DNA of 44,413 bases, taken from contig CANRLX010000015.1 of NCBI GenBank assembly GCA_947631615.1, forward strand, positions 1 to 44,413, given 5' to 3'. The notes below the pieces were generated by a model. It was not told the origin of the DNA and did not search any database. It worked only from the letters and a program-made list of their open reading frames with translations. Positions 31,822 to 40,565 of the stretch are shown in pieces; the first letter of the stretch is position 1; each line of letters starts with the position of its first letter. Both the position numbers and the translations under genes were made by a program. The stretch comes from an uncultured Acetatifactor sp. (lineage in GTDB: Bacteria; Bacillota; Clostridia; Lachnospirales; Lachnospiraceae).

Positions 31822-34560
31822 CTATCTCCAAAGGTGGAGCTGCTCCATCATGCGGCTGCGCTGCCCCGCTTTTTTCAGGATCGACCTGGCGGAGACACGG
31901 CGGATCCTTCGATTGTTCACCAAAAAGCGTACCAGAGTGACCGCCCAGAGCGCCGGCCACAGAAGAACGCACCTGCTGCCCCGCGGATAATTCAGGCACA
32001 TCTGGTGGTGAAACTCCCGAACGTAGTCCTCCACCCCGTCGCCGCGCATGGTCACCATCCGGTCGGAGGCCGACTTTCCAAATTCCTCCGCCTCCAGGAT
32101 CTCCCTCAAAAAAACGCTCACGTCGTAATCGCCGATGATCTGCATCCACTCCACCCGCTCTCGCTTCAGCCCCAGATAGACGCAGCACAAAAGCGTCACC
32201 ATGTCGGAAAAGCCCCTCAAACCGCTCTCCTCCACCAGCGCCAGATACTTTTTCCGCTCCTCCTTATCTCTGTTCCAGAACACCACCCAGTCGCACAGAA
32301 GCTTCAGCCCGAAGCCGGAGCGCAGAAAGTGCTGCAGCATATGAAGCAGCAGCTCAAAGGCGTGATAGCCGGTATTCAGGATGGGCAGGGACACTCCCAT
32401 GCAGTCGGCGCGCACCACGTTCCTTCCGCAGTCGGAGAGCTTATCCGTCAAATACTGATTGATGCGCCCGTTGTCAAAGGGCTCCGCCAGCATCGTGTGC
32501 AGCTCGATCTCGATGCCGTCCCTCTCATATACAATATGATGTAGGGAGGGCTGCATTTCCGACACGCTGCACCCGCAGTCTTTCAGGATTTGATCCGCTC
32601 TCTCCAAAAGCGCCGGATCCGTCAAAAGCAGATCCACGTCGCCGGTCTTTCTAAGCTCGGGGACCGGATAGAAGGAGGCGGTTCCGACGCCCTTTAAAAG
32701 CGCCACCGGTATTTTGGCCTCCTCCAGCCTGCCGATCAGGTACTTGCACAAAAACAGGATCCGGTAGCTTTGTCGGACCGTCTTCTGCGCCGCGTCCGCT
32801 GCGACGGCCCGCTTTCCCTCCGACAGAGATTCCCTGTCCGCCAGCGCGTCATACAAAAGAGGCAGAACGCCGTGGCGCATCGCAATGTGGCACAGGCTGT
32901 TCCACTTCTGCGACACCTCCTCCGCAGCCCTCTCCCCGGCCAGGCTCTCCCGAATCAGCGCAAACAGGCAGCGCTCCTCCGAAGAAAGCTCCTTCTTGGC
33001 ATTCTGGACCTCCCGATCCGGAAAGACCTTCGGGAAGCGCTTGTGGAGCAGCTCCATCCCTTTTCGCTTGAGCAGCCTGAACTCCTTGGTCTTATTGTAC
33101 AACAGCACAAACACCAGGTTGGTGATCCCAAAGCACAGGATCAGACGCAGGAAAAATACCGTCCAGGGCGCGCCGGTGATCCGGCGGCAGAGCAGATCCT
33201 CCGCCCACCAGAGAAAGAAGGTCACGGAGGCGTAAACGGCATACTTCAAAAAATAAGACAGCGAGGACATCTTGAGCCTGTGCTTGTAAAACATATAGGG
33301 CTCCACCCACAGCGAGGTAGTCACCGTGCTGACAAGGGTCCCCAGGAAAATGCCGATGGTCCCGTATCTCCTCCCCAAAATCAGGGATACCACCAGATTG
33401 ATCAGCGCCTCCGGTATCGCCTTGTAGCGGTCATACCGGAAGATCCCCATGGAATCGCGAAATACCAGGGTGGCCTGGCGCATCCCCGTCAGATAAAAAT
33501 TCAGGCAGAGCACGAGGGTAATATCCCTCGTAAAGATATATTTCTCTCCAAAGCTGATCCCCACAAAGAGATCGATCGCTTCAAAGAGACAGATGGCCGC
33601 CAGTCCAAACATCCACTGCCCCATGAAAAAGGCCGCCTCGAAAATTTTCCGGATGCGCGCCCTGCTCTCCTCCACCCCCAGGTTTCCCACGCTGGCGGTG
33701 ATCCCCTGAAACATCTGGTTCAACACCTGCCGCACGGATCCTATGATCAGAAAGTAGTTTGAGTAGGCTCCCACGCTCAGAAAACCGACCAGCGAGGAGA
33801 GCAGCAGATTGTCCGTGTTATTCACCAGCACATTGCCGATCTTGTGCATCAGCATCGCGCGGATGTTTTGAAAGATATCCTGCCTCTCCTCCCTGGAAAG
33901 CGGCTGCACCCGCCGGTCCTTCAGGTAGGGGTACATCCTGTCCGCCCTTCGGGAGATGGCATAATTCCCCCCTATGGTGCACAAAATCAGGATGGACAGA
34001 AAGAGCATAAAGTTGTGGGTGAAATAGAGCACCGCCATTTGAACGATATTTTGAACGATCAAAAAAACCGTCTGATAGAGCACTCCGATATAGCTGAGCT
34101 GGTGGGCGTCGATCAGCGTCCGCTTGTAGATCAGAAGATAGGACACCACCGAGTTAAAGAGATACATCAGGTAGATGAGGATCAGGTGCTCCACCTTCCC
34201 CTGATCCCTGACGAGCACTCCCATAAAGGGGATCACCAGCAGTCCGGCCGCCAGCACGATCGCCGCCACGATCCGGTAAAAATTCCGGTACATCAGCATC
34301 AGGGACTTCTGCTTCTCCACGTCCCCCTCGGAGATGGGACGGTAGAGCGCGTAGGTGATGGCGGTCCCCACCCCCAGCTCGGAGAGCGCCAGCACGTTCA
34401 GGACATCGGTGAAAAGGCCGTTGATCCCCACATATTCCTCCGAGAGCGTGTGCGTGAACACCACCCGGGTGAGATACCCCGCAAGTATGGCGATCACTCT
34501 GGCGATCATCGCCACCGTGGTATTGGTGGCCGAATATTCTGTCCTGCTCTTCTCCGTCAC
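31822..34560 (-). CDS. polysaccharide flippase fused to a nucleotidyltransferase
   Basis: The 912-residue protein joins two domains. Residues 1-500 are a Wzx/MOP-type oligosaccharide flippase with about 12-14 hydrophobic helices (start ATNTTVAMIARVIAILAGYL; conserved VGINGLFTDVLNVLALSELG). Residues about 520-912 are a soluble NTP_transf_5-type nucleotidyltransferase: VALLKGVGTASF near 620, catalytic KTGDVDLLLTDP at 638-649, and IEIELHTMLAEPFD near 683 as the third acidic site. Such nucleotidyltransferases occur alone in lasso-peptide and polysaccharide loci. The frame is uninterrupted, so the fusion is not a gene-boundary error. GTG 34560 has GGAGGGAG eight bases ahead. It follows the Stealth gene by 37 bases and precedes the small-protein gene. 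Confidence 0.9.
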   Translation of the reverse strand: MTEKSRTEYSATNTTVAMIARVIAILAGYLTRVVFTHTLSEEYVGINGLFTDVLNVLALSELGVGTAITYALYRPISEGDVEKQKSLMLMYRNFYRIVAAIVLAAGLLVIPFMGVLVRDQGKVEHLILIYLMYLFNSVVSYLLIYKRTLIDAHQLSYIGVLYQTVFLIVQNIVQMAVLYFTHNFMLFLSILILCTIGGNYAISRRADRMYPYLKDRRVQPLSREERQDIFQNIRAMLMHKIGNVLVNNTDNLLLSSLVGFLSVGAYSNYFLIIGSVRQVLNQMFQGITASVGNLGVEESRARIRKIFEAAFFMGQWMFGLAAICLFEAIDLFVGISFGEKYIFTRDITLVLCLNFYLTGMRQATLVFRDSMGIFRYDRYKAIPEALINLVVSLILGRRYGTIGIFLGTLVSTVTTSLWVEPYMFYKHRLKMSSLSYFLKYAVYASVTFFLWWAEDLLCRRITGAPWTVFFLRLILCFGITNLVFVLLYNKTKEFRLLKRKGMELLHKRFPKVFPDREVQNAKKELSSEERCLFALIRESLAGERAAEEVSQKWNSLCHIAMRHGVLPLLYDALADRESLSEGKRAVAADAAQKTVRQSYRILFLCKYLIGRLEEAKIPVALLKGVGTASFYPVPELRKTGDVDLLLTDPALLERADQILKDCGCSVSEMQPSLHHIVYERDGIEIELHTMLAEPFDNGRINQYLTDKLSDCGRNVVRADCMGVSLPILNTGYHAFELLLHMLQHFLRSGFGLKLLCDWVVFWNRDKEERKKYLALVEESGLRGFSDMVTLLCCVYLGLKRERVEWMQIIGDYDVSVFLREILEAEEFGKSASDRMVTMRGDGVEDYVREFHHQMCLNYPRGSRCVLLWPALWAVTLVRFLVNNRRIRRVSARSILKKAGQRSRMMEQLHLWR

Positions 34561-34580
34561 GTTTCTGCTCCCTCCGTACG

Positions 34581-34614
34581 TTACTCTTTCTCAAAGGTTA
34601 CTCTTTCTCAAAGG
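34581..34614. repeat. 17-bp tandem duplication over the Stealth gene stop
   Basis: The unit TTACTCTTTCTCAAAGG occurs twice, at 34581-34597 and 34598-34614. On the minus strand each copy encodes the end FEKE-stop of the Stealth protein, so the copy downstream is a duplicated gene end. It is a recent slippage event by its exactness. Confidence 0.85.
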
Positions 34615-35602
34615 CCGATCTCTCCCCCAGGATCTGGTCGAAGGCCTCCTTCAGCTCTCCCCGAATGTGTTCAAAGCCGCCCGAGATCTGCGCGTCATTG
34701 ACACAGATAGACTGATATCTTCTGCGTTTCAGCGCGCGCTTCAGCGGGCGGTTGTCCGCAGACACATCAAAATACCCGAACCTTCTTTGTACGTTACAGG
34801 GATAAAAATTGCCGGAAAGCTTCTGCCACTCCCGAAACAGGTACGGCGTCACATCCTCCGCGCTGCGAAAACGGTTGGCGGACATCCTCCGCAAAAGCTC
34901 CCCCTCCTTCTCCCAGAGCTCCAAAAAGGTGCTTTTGCAAAAGGGGGACGGCCCGTGCACCGTGTATAAGCCGGTAAACTGCGGAAATGCCAGTTCCAGC
35001 ATATTGTAGATAAAGTACATCGGCGGATAGCCCGGCTTATAGTAGGCTTTGGGCTGCATCCGTATGTTTTCTCTCTTGTCAAAATATTTGCACAGCACCA
35101 GGCTGTTGTTTAAAAACAAATGCGACATCAGCGGGTTTTTGGGGTTCGCCACCACCGGCTGAAGCGCAAGCATATCGCAGGGCTTTCCATTCCGGAAAAA
35201 ATCCTCCGGCTTTGCCGAGTCCACCAGAAAGATGTCGTCGTTAAAATACACAAACCGCTCGGAGAGCCCCTCGATCTTGTGCATATAGATCTCCAGCACA
35301 TTGCTGTTGAAGGTTGGGAGAAATTCCTTCGGAATGTAATCCTCATGTCTTACGATGTGAAGCTTGGGGTGTTCCGTGTTGAGCCATTTGGGCAGATGCC
35401 CCCAGGTGATGAGATGCACCTTCCGCACCCAGGGCGCAAATTTCTCCACGCCTCTGAACCAGTAGGGAAAAAGCTCCCAGTCCCGATACCGCTCCTCGTT
35501 GTCGTCCACTTCCCCCTTCTTGGAAAAACGCGCCTTGTCGGCCCTCCACTCCCTGTCGGAGCCGTCCACCCACGTCACCACAAAATCGATTTCCACAGAC
35601 AT
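34598..35602 (-). CDS. Stealth-family sugar-phosphate transferase
   Basis: The 334-residue protein has the Stealth conserved regions in order: CR1 EIDFVVTWVDGSDREW at 4-19, CR2 from RDWELFPYWFRGVEKFAPWV through KVHLITWGHLPKWLN to the FVYFNDDIFLVDSAKPEDFF block, CR3 around YTVHGPSPFCKSTFLELW, and a CR4-like end. Stealth proteins transfer hexose-1-phosphate from UDP-sugars to capsule or surface glycans. ATG 35602 follows GGGAGGAG. It leads the flippase-nucleotidyltransferase gene and is divergent from a DUF4832 gene. Confidence 0.92.
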   Translation of the reverse strand: MSVEIDFVVTWVDGSDREWRADKARFSKKGEVDDNEERYRDWELFPYWFRGVEKFAPWVRKVHLITWGHLPKWLNTEHPKLHIVRHEDYIPKEFLPTFNSNVLEIYMHKIEGLSERFVYFNDDIFLVDSAKPEDFFRNGKPCDMLALQPVVANPKNPLMSHLFLNNSLVLCKYFDKRENIRMQPKAYYKPGYPPMYFIYNMLELAFPQFTGLYTVHGPSPFCKSTFLELWEKEGELLRRMSANRFRSAEDVTPYLFREWQKLSGNFYPCNVQRRFGYFDVSADNRPLKRALKRRRYQSICVNDAQISGGFEHIRGELKEAFDQILGERSAFEKE

Positions 35603-35714
35603 GCCCTTCTCCTCCCGAACCGAATTTCCATTTGATTTTCCATTTCAATTTACATCTCTATTTGAATTGGAATCTAACCTTTGACTTCGCATCCTAATTT
35701 CACATTGAATTTTA
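35603..35714. other. AT-rich divergent intergenic region with short repeats
   Basis: Between the Stealth gene and the plus-strand DUF4832 gene is an AT-rich stretch with repeated CCATTTSAWTTT-like and CAATTT/AAATTG motifs around 35626-35672. I could not identify a convincing minus-strand promoter for the Stealth gene in it. Confidence 0.4.
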
Positions 35715-35744
35715 ATGGCATTTTCCCCTCCCTAATGATATACT
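35715..35744 (+). promoter_or_regulatory. promoter of the plus-strand DUF4832 gene
   Basis: ATGGCA (35715-35720, four of six), 18 bases, TATACT (35739-35744), 31 bases before the ATG at 35776. The transcript leader contains AAGGGGAAA as ribosome site. Confidence 0.5.
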
Positions 35745-35775
35745 ACAGGTATCACCACATTCAAGGGGAAAACAC

Positions 35776-37278
35776 ATGAAGAAATTTTTTCACATAACCT
35801 TGCTCGTAGCCGGTACGGCGCTGTTTGCCGGACTCGCCGTTTTCTTGCTGCATCGGGAATACTGCCCCCACTCCTTACGGACAAACGCCGTGCCGGAAGA
35901 TCCCTTCTCCGTCACCTATCAGGCGGGCGCCTATGAGGAGACAAACGCCGTCCTGGATAACCCCTACCGGGGGTACTATCACCTGTACGGCTTCACGCTC
36001 TCCGAGGAGGATCCCGGGGACACCGCCGGCCGCATCAAACAGTATACCGCCTCCGGCCGGCAGATGATGCTGGTACAGATCAACCTGAAAAATTATGCGG
36101 ACACCGACTTGAGTGAAAACGCGCTCCGCCAGCTTGACATCATTCTCTCGGAGATCTCCCTGTCCGGACACCAGGCGGTGCTCCGGTTTCTCTACGACTG
36201 GGACGGGAAGGCTCTGGAGACGGAGCCCTCCTCCATCGACCGTATCCTCCGCCACATGGACCAGCTGAGCGAAACCGTCAATCGGTACGCCGACAGCATC
36301 TTCGTCCTGCAAAGCACTTTCACCGGAAACTGCGGGGAGATGACCCAGACGAAATTCGGCTCCCATGAGGATAACCGCCTTCTGATGTCCCACTGGGCCC
36401 AGGTCACGGCCCCTTCCATCTATCTGGCCGTGCGGACCCCCTCCCACCTGCGGGGCGTGACCCAGACCAGGACCCCCGTCTCCGCCGAGACCGCCTACGA
36501 CGGCTCCCTGGCCTCCCGTCTGGGACTGTTCAACGACGGTATGCTGGGTTCCGTCTACGACCTCGGGACCTACGACGACACCCCCAACGCGGACACGGCA
36601 GAGCCGGAGGACAAGGGCACCCGCGAGGAGGAGCTCGCCTTCCAGAATGACATCTGCCGGTTTGTCCCAAACGGCGGGGAGGCAGTTCTCGATAACCCCT
36701 ACAACGATCTGGACCGGGCGATCGCCGACCTTGCGCGTATGCACGTCTCCTACTTAAACTGTGACCACGACACCGCGGTGATGGACAAGTGGAAAAACAC
36801 GATTTATCACGGCGGCGGCTGCTTTGACGGCATGAACGGCTTTGACTACATAGACGCCCATCTGGGATACCGCTATCTGGTGAGCGGCTCCTCCCTGTCC
36901 TGCGACTCGTTTCAAAACGCCCCCGCCACGCTGACCCTGACCATACAAAACACGGGGTTTGCCCCCGCCTATCGGCAGTTTGACGGCACCCTCTGCCTGA
37001 CCAGCCGAAACACCGGAGTGCGGCACCTGATCCCGATCGCGCTGGACAACCGCACCATTGACGGAGGCTCTGAGGTCTCCTTTTCGCTTCCCCTGGACAT
37101 CCGCTCTCTGTCGGTGGGCACCTATGAGGTCGCCTTCTCCCTGACCGACCCCTGCACCAAGGAGCCGATCCTTTTTGCCAACCGAGACACGGACGAGAGC
37201 GGAAACGTCTCTCTCGGCACCCTCTCTATTGATCCAGTCTCCCCAGAAGAACTCCTCTCCTTCCTTCTGTCTCGTTAG
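35776..37278 (+). CDS. DUF4874/DUF4832 domain protein, membrane-anchored
   Basis: The 500-residue protein has an N-terminal signal-anchor (residues 7-26, ITLLVAGTALFAGLAVFLL), a DUF4874 barrel region starting LDNPYRGYYHLYGF near 60 with the typical TFTGNCGEMTQTKFGS block near 185 and RLGLFNDGMLGS near 250, then a DUF4832 beta-sandwich with LGYRYLV and LTIQNTGFAPAYR. The pair is predicted to be a sugar-acting or sugar-binding extracellular enzyme, with no proven activity. It is paralogous to the convergent gene at 37226-38542, but has 14-16 extra C-terminal residues (PEELLSFLLSR) that lie in a 53-base overlap with that gene. Confidence 0.88.
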   Translation: MKKFFHITLLVAGTALFAGLAVFLLHREYCPHSLRTNAVPEDPFSVTYQAGAYEETNAVLDNPYRGYYHLYGFTLSEEDPGDTAGRIKQYTASGRQMMLVQINLKNYADTDLSENALRQLDIILSEISLSGHQAVLRFLYDWDGKALETEPSSIDRILRHMDQLSETVNRYADSIFVLQSTFTGNCGEMTQTKFGSHEDNRLLMSHWAQVTAPSIYLAVRTPSHLRGVTQTRTPVSAETAYDGSLASRLGLFNDGMLGSVYDLGTYDDTPNADTAEPEDKGTREEELAFQNDICRFVPNGGEAVLDNPYNDLDRAIADLARMHVSYLNCDHDTAVMDKWKNTIYHGGGCFDGMNGFDYIDAHLGYRYLVSGSSLSCDSFQNAPATLTLTIQNTGFAPAYRQFDGTLCLTSRNTGVRHLIPIALDNRTIDGGSEVSFSLPLDIRSLSVGTYEVAFSLTDPCTKEPILFANRDTDESGNVSLGTLSIDPVSPEELLSFLLSR

Positions 37279-38542
37279 CAAAGCAGAGCGCTGCCCCATC
37301 CCGCTTTCGTCCGGCGTACAGATACACCTGCCCGATCGCCGGACGGGACGTGCAGCTTCCGGACAGCGTCTCTCCCGGAAGGATGCTGCTCAGATCCAGA
37401 GACAAATCGCTCCTGCAGGTTCTTCCGGTCTCATCGATCCACTCGATCCAGGTGCAGATTCTTTGATAACACCTGGCAAATCCCGTGTTCTCTATGGACA
37501 CCTCCCAGTGACAGGTGACCCCGTCGCCCTTCTCAAACTCCACCGTCACATTTCTCACGCAAAAGCGATACCCCAGATGCCTGCCGATATAGTCGTATCC
37601 GTTCACTCCGGACCAGGGCCCCGACTCCTTCCACACCATGCCCTTCCAGATCGCAAGAAGGCGCTCATCGTGGGCGCGGTTTAAATAGCTTATGTGCATC
37701 CTGCGCAGGCGCGCGACGGTCTCCGCCAGGGAGCGCTTCTCGGCCGCGCCCTCCTGGTACAGCACTTCCCCTCCCTGGGGCACGTACTGACAAAGCTTCT
37801 CCTCAAAGGCAAACTCCTCCTCCGCGGTCCAGGGATCATCCCACCCCATCTCCGCCTCCGGCCTGACGCCGAAGGTCCCCAGATGGGTGTCGGAGCCAAA
37901 GATGGCATCGTCAAAAAGCCCCATCCTGGTGGCGGTAAAATCCCGTTTTCTGCACGCCTCCGGATGCAACGCCCGCCAGTACATCGGCCTTCGCACCGCA
38001 AGAAAGCTCGTCTCCCCGACGGCTCCGTTCAAAAGGGAGGCCATTCTGGCCAGCTTGTCCGTGGCCAGAAAGCGCGAGGTGTGCATCTCCCCCCAGTTGC
38101 CCACCAACATTCCCTGGCAGACGAAGATCTGGGGGCCGTACTCCTCCAGGAGAGGACACAGCTGGGAGAGGTGTTCCGTCACCTGCGTGAAAAAGAAGGG
38201 CTCCCTCTCCTGAGCCCTCCCCTCGTGGTCATAGGCGATCCGCAGAATCATATCCCGCTGCCTGTCCGCAAAGAAGCGCAAGATCCCGCGGATATGGGAG
38301 AGCGCCGCCTCGTCCAGAGGCCGCTCCCTGTACTCCCCGATGTCGATCATCACAAACGCAAGCGTGTCCTCCGGATGCAGGCACCACTCCAACTCCTCCA
38401 GCGCAGGCTTCTCCTGGGCCTGAAAATTATAGATCTGATACCAGCCTCTGGCGGGATTGCAAAGCTCCGCCGCGCTCTCCATAAGAGACGCCCTCTGAAA
38501 TTTCCACCGGTCTCTAAAGAGGCCCTGTATCTTACTTATCAT
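37226..38542 (-). CDS. DUF4874/DUF4832 domain protein, no signal sequence
   Basis: This 438-residue paralogue of the preceding protein keeps the same landmarks: CNPARGWYQIYNF near 30, LVGNWGEMHTSRFLATDK near 150, RMGLFDDAIFGSDTHLGTF near 210, HISYLNRAHDERLL, and a C-terminal beta-sandwich with VSIENTGFARCYQ. It has no visible signal peptide or membrane anchor, so it may stay in the cytosol or be membrane-bound through partners. It overlaps the GT2 gene by 11 bases (ATGATAAG junction), placing it at the end of the Pel-like operon, and overlaps the convergent gene tail by 53 bases. Confidence 0.88.
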   Translation of the reverse strand: MISKIQGLFRDRWKFQRASLMESAAELCNPARGWYQIYNFQAQEKPALEELEWCLHPEDTLAFVMIDIGEYRERPLDEAALSHIRGILRFFADRQRDMILRIAYDHEGRAQEREPFFFTQVTEHLSQLCPLLEEYGPQIFVCQGMLVGNWGEMHTSRFLATDKLARMASLLNGAVGETSFLAVRRPMYWRALHPEACRKRDFTATRMGLFDDAIFGSDTHLGTFGVRPEAEMGWDDPWTAEEEFAFEEKLCQYVPQGGEVLYQEGAAEKRSLAETVARLRRMHISYLNRAHDERLLAIWKGMVWKESGPWSGVNGYDYIGRHLGYRFCVRNVTVEFEKGDGVTCHWEVSIENTGFARCYQRICTWIEWIDETGRTCRSDLSLDLSSILPGETLSGSCTSRPAIGQVYLYAGRKRDGAALCFANETEGRRGVLLGRLDQ

Positions 38543-39305
38543 TTGCTACCCCCACATCCACCTTGTAGATACGGATCCTGACCCACACCGCCACAAGAGA
38601 AAACACCATGCGGAACATATAGATTACCGGCTTCAGGCCGGAGTGCATACTGACGCCCTCCGTGCGGGCGTGCATCACAGCGGGGATTTCCACCACCCGA
38701 AAGCCCAAAAGAAGCATCTGCATAATCATGTTGGCATCCGGATATTTATCGTCAAAGTGATTGTACTGGGAGTAAAACAGAAACGCCCGTCTGCTCAGCC
38801 CCTGAAGTCCCGTGGTGGGATCCTTGATCTTTTTGCCGGTGCCCAGGCGAATCAGCGCGCGGAAAAGCACAAAGGCAAATTTCTTCACCACGCCCACCCG
38901 AAAATAGGAGCTTTCGCTCAAGAATCGGGAGCCCAGGACAATATCCGGATAACGCCCCTTCTCGTCCGCCTTCCGCAGGCGGTCGTACAGGCGCATCACA
39001 TTGCACACATCGTGCTGGCCGTCCGCATCCATCTGTATCACATACTTGTAATTCCTGCGCACCGCATACTTGTAGCCCAGCTGCAGCCCGCTGCCGTAGC
39101 CTAGGTTGAACACATGGGTCACCACGGTGTGGCTGCGCTTTTTGCCGATCCAGTTGGTGCCGTCCGAGGACGCGTCGTTCATAATCAGCACATCCGCCAC
39201 CTCGGCGATCTCAGGCGCCTCCAACTGATCCAGAACGGCGCGGATATTTTTCGCCTCGTTGTACGCCGGAATAATAATCAACAAGTCCTTCTGTGCTTCT
39301 TGCAT
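38532..39305 (-). CDS. family 2 glycosyltransferase (dolichyl-phosphate sugar synthase-like)
   Basis: The GT-A fold protein (257 residues from ATG 39305) opens LLIIIPAYNEAKNIRAVLDQ, has the substrate-binding VLIMNDASSDGT block and metal-binding DXD-like QMDADGQHD near 95, then DPTTGLQGLSRRAFLFY near 160. It ends in a hydrophobic segment (MFRMVFSLVAVWVRIRI) that may bind the membrane. It probably loads a sugar on a lipid carrier or extends a glycan. I prefer ATG 39305 (GGGGGG six bases upstream) over TTG 39341; an intervening T7G6 run makes the upstream frame fragile. Confidence 0.9.
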   Translation of the reverse strand: MQEAQKDLLIIIPAYNEAKNIRAVLDQLEAPEIAEVADVLIMNDASSDGTNWIGKKRSHTVVTHVFNLGYGSGLQLGYKYAVRRNYKYVIQMDADGQHDVCNVMRLYDRLRKADEKGRYPDIVLGSRFLSESSYFRVGVVKKFAFVLFRALIRLGTGKKIKDPTTGLQGLSRRAFLFYSQYNHFDDKYPDANMIMQMLLLGFRVVEIPAVMHARTEGVSMHSGLKPVIYMFRMVFSLVAVWVRIRIYKVDVGVANDK

Positions 39306-39356
39306 AGTCAGCCCCCCAAAAAAATCGTATCGTTGTTCCAAACCGTCCCGCCCGCG

Positions 39357-40565
39357 CTAAGCAAGCAGCGCCAGGAGCTTCTCCATCTCCCTCACGTCCG
39401 ACAGCTTCTTTCCCGCGGCTTCCCGCCCGAAGCGTTCCCGCAGTTTTTCGTCGTGAAGGAGCCGTTTGACGCCCTGGAAGATTCCCTCCGGCGTCAGATC
39501 GCAGAGGATGCCGTCCACCTCCGGTACGACCTGCTCCCTGTTGCCGCTGCAGTCCGACACCAGGATCGCGCAGCCAAGCGTCTGCGCCTCCTGAATGGCA
39601 ATGCTCTTTCCCTCGAAGCGCGTGGCGTGGACGTAGAGATCTGTCTGCGCCATATAGGGATAGGGGTTATCCACCGCCCCCGGAAGCAGAAAATCCTGCT
39701 CCAGGCCAAGCTGCCGGATGAGCGCTTCCAGCTCCCCCCGCTTCTCTCCCTCCCCCAGGATGTACCAGCGCACCTTCTCGCCGGCGTCTTTTAAAAGCTT
39801 CATCGCCCTCACGGACACGTCGAAGGACTTCTGGGCGGTCAGCCTGCCCACCGTCAGGATCCTGGCTCCGGTGAAGGCATCGTTAAATCCGCCCGGTTCC
39901 GCGGCCCTCTGGCGGATCAACTCCTGGTTCAGCAGATTGTGGAACACCTCAGTCCTCTCTCCACACTCCGGATAAACTTTTAAAAAGCTCTGCCGCACCT
40001 CGTCCGAGACGGCAAATATGCGGTCCATCTTTTCGTAACAGCCCCGGTCCAGGCTCCGGCTATAGCCGGCCTGAATGTAGTCCACATGGATAAATCCCGC
40101 TTTTTTGTCCGCGTTCACGTAGTCCGCCACATAGTAGGCGGCTCCGCCCTCCAGATACGCCACCGCCAGGTCATAGCGCTGGTCAAAGCGCTGCGCCCCC
40201 GCCGCCATAGCTCTCCACAGAAGCTTGTCAGACTGAATCCTTCCCCGCCGTAGCATCCCCCAAAGCTGCCGGATAAGGTACGGGGCCTGCCGAAAAACGG
40301 TCCCCCGATGAAAAAGGGTCCGCAGCACATGGGTCCGCAAATGCGCCTTTCCCTCTCTGCTCAGAACGGAGCACTCGTCGTACCGTTTGTTCAAAAGCTT
40401 CACGTGCTCCGGCAGATAACGCACCATCTCGCCCTGTCCCAGGAGTACGAAGAGGTGCACCTCAAATTTTTTCGGGTCCAGGTTGCGAAGCAGCTCCAAA
40501 AGCGCCGTCTCCGCCCCCGCCCGCCCCAGCGTGTTGATCACGATCAGAATCTTTTTCATGTTCAC
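39357..40565 (-). CDS. family 4 glycosyltransferase
   Basis: The 402-residue GT-B protein starts KKILIVINTLGRAGAETALLELL, typical of retaining GT4 enzymes, has FIHVDYIQAGYSRSLDR in the acceptor domain, and C-terminal donor-site motifs ILTVGRLTAQKSFDVSVRA, YILGEGEKR and the E-x7-E block RFEGKSIAIQEAQTLG. The GTG at 40565 overlaps the DUF2304 stop; ATG 40559 is an alternative. It belongs to the exopolysaccharide operon, presumably adding one sugar of the repeat unit or linker. Confidence 0.92.
   Translation of the reverse strand: MNMKKILIVINTLGRAGAETALLELLRNLDPKKFEVHLFVLLGQGEMVRYLPEHVKLLNKRYDECSVLSREGKAHLRTHVLRTLFHRGTVFRQAPYLIRQLWGMLRRGRIQSDKLLWRAMAAGAQRFDQRYDLAVAYLEGGAAYYVADYVNADKKAGFIHVDYIQAGYSRSLDRGCYEKMDRIFAVSDEVRQSFLKVYPECGERTEVFHNLLNQELIRQRAAEPGGFNDAFTGARILTVGRLTAQKSFDVSVRAMKLLKDAGEKVRWYILGEGEKRGELEALIRQLGLEQDFLLPGAVDNPYPYMAQTDLYVHATRFEGKSIAIQEAQTLGCAILVSDCSGNREQVVPEVDGILCDLTPEGIFQGVKRLLHDEKLRERFGREAAGKKLSDVREMEKLLALLA

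Noticed and set aside
27915..35775. short lasso-type precursor peptide or macrocyclase near the PqqD-kinase gene
   Set aside because: Non-coding gaps were read in all frames; no small frame with a ribosome site and a plausible core was found, and no asparagine-synthetase-like gene is present. A formal lasso-peptide call is not supported.
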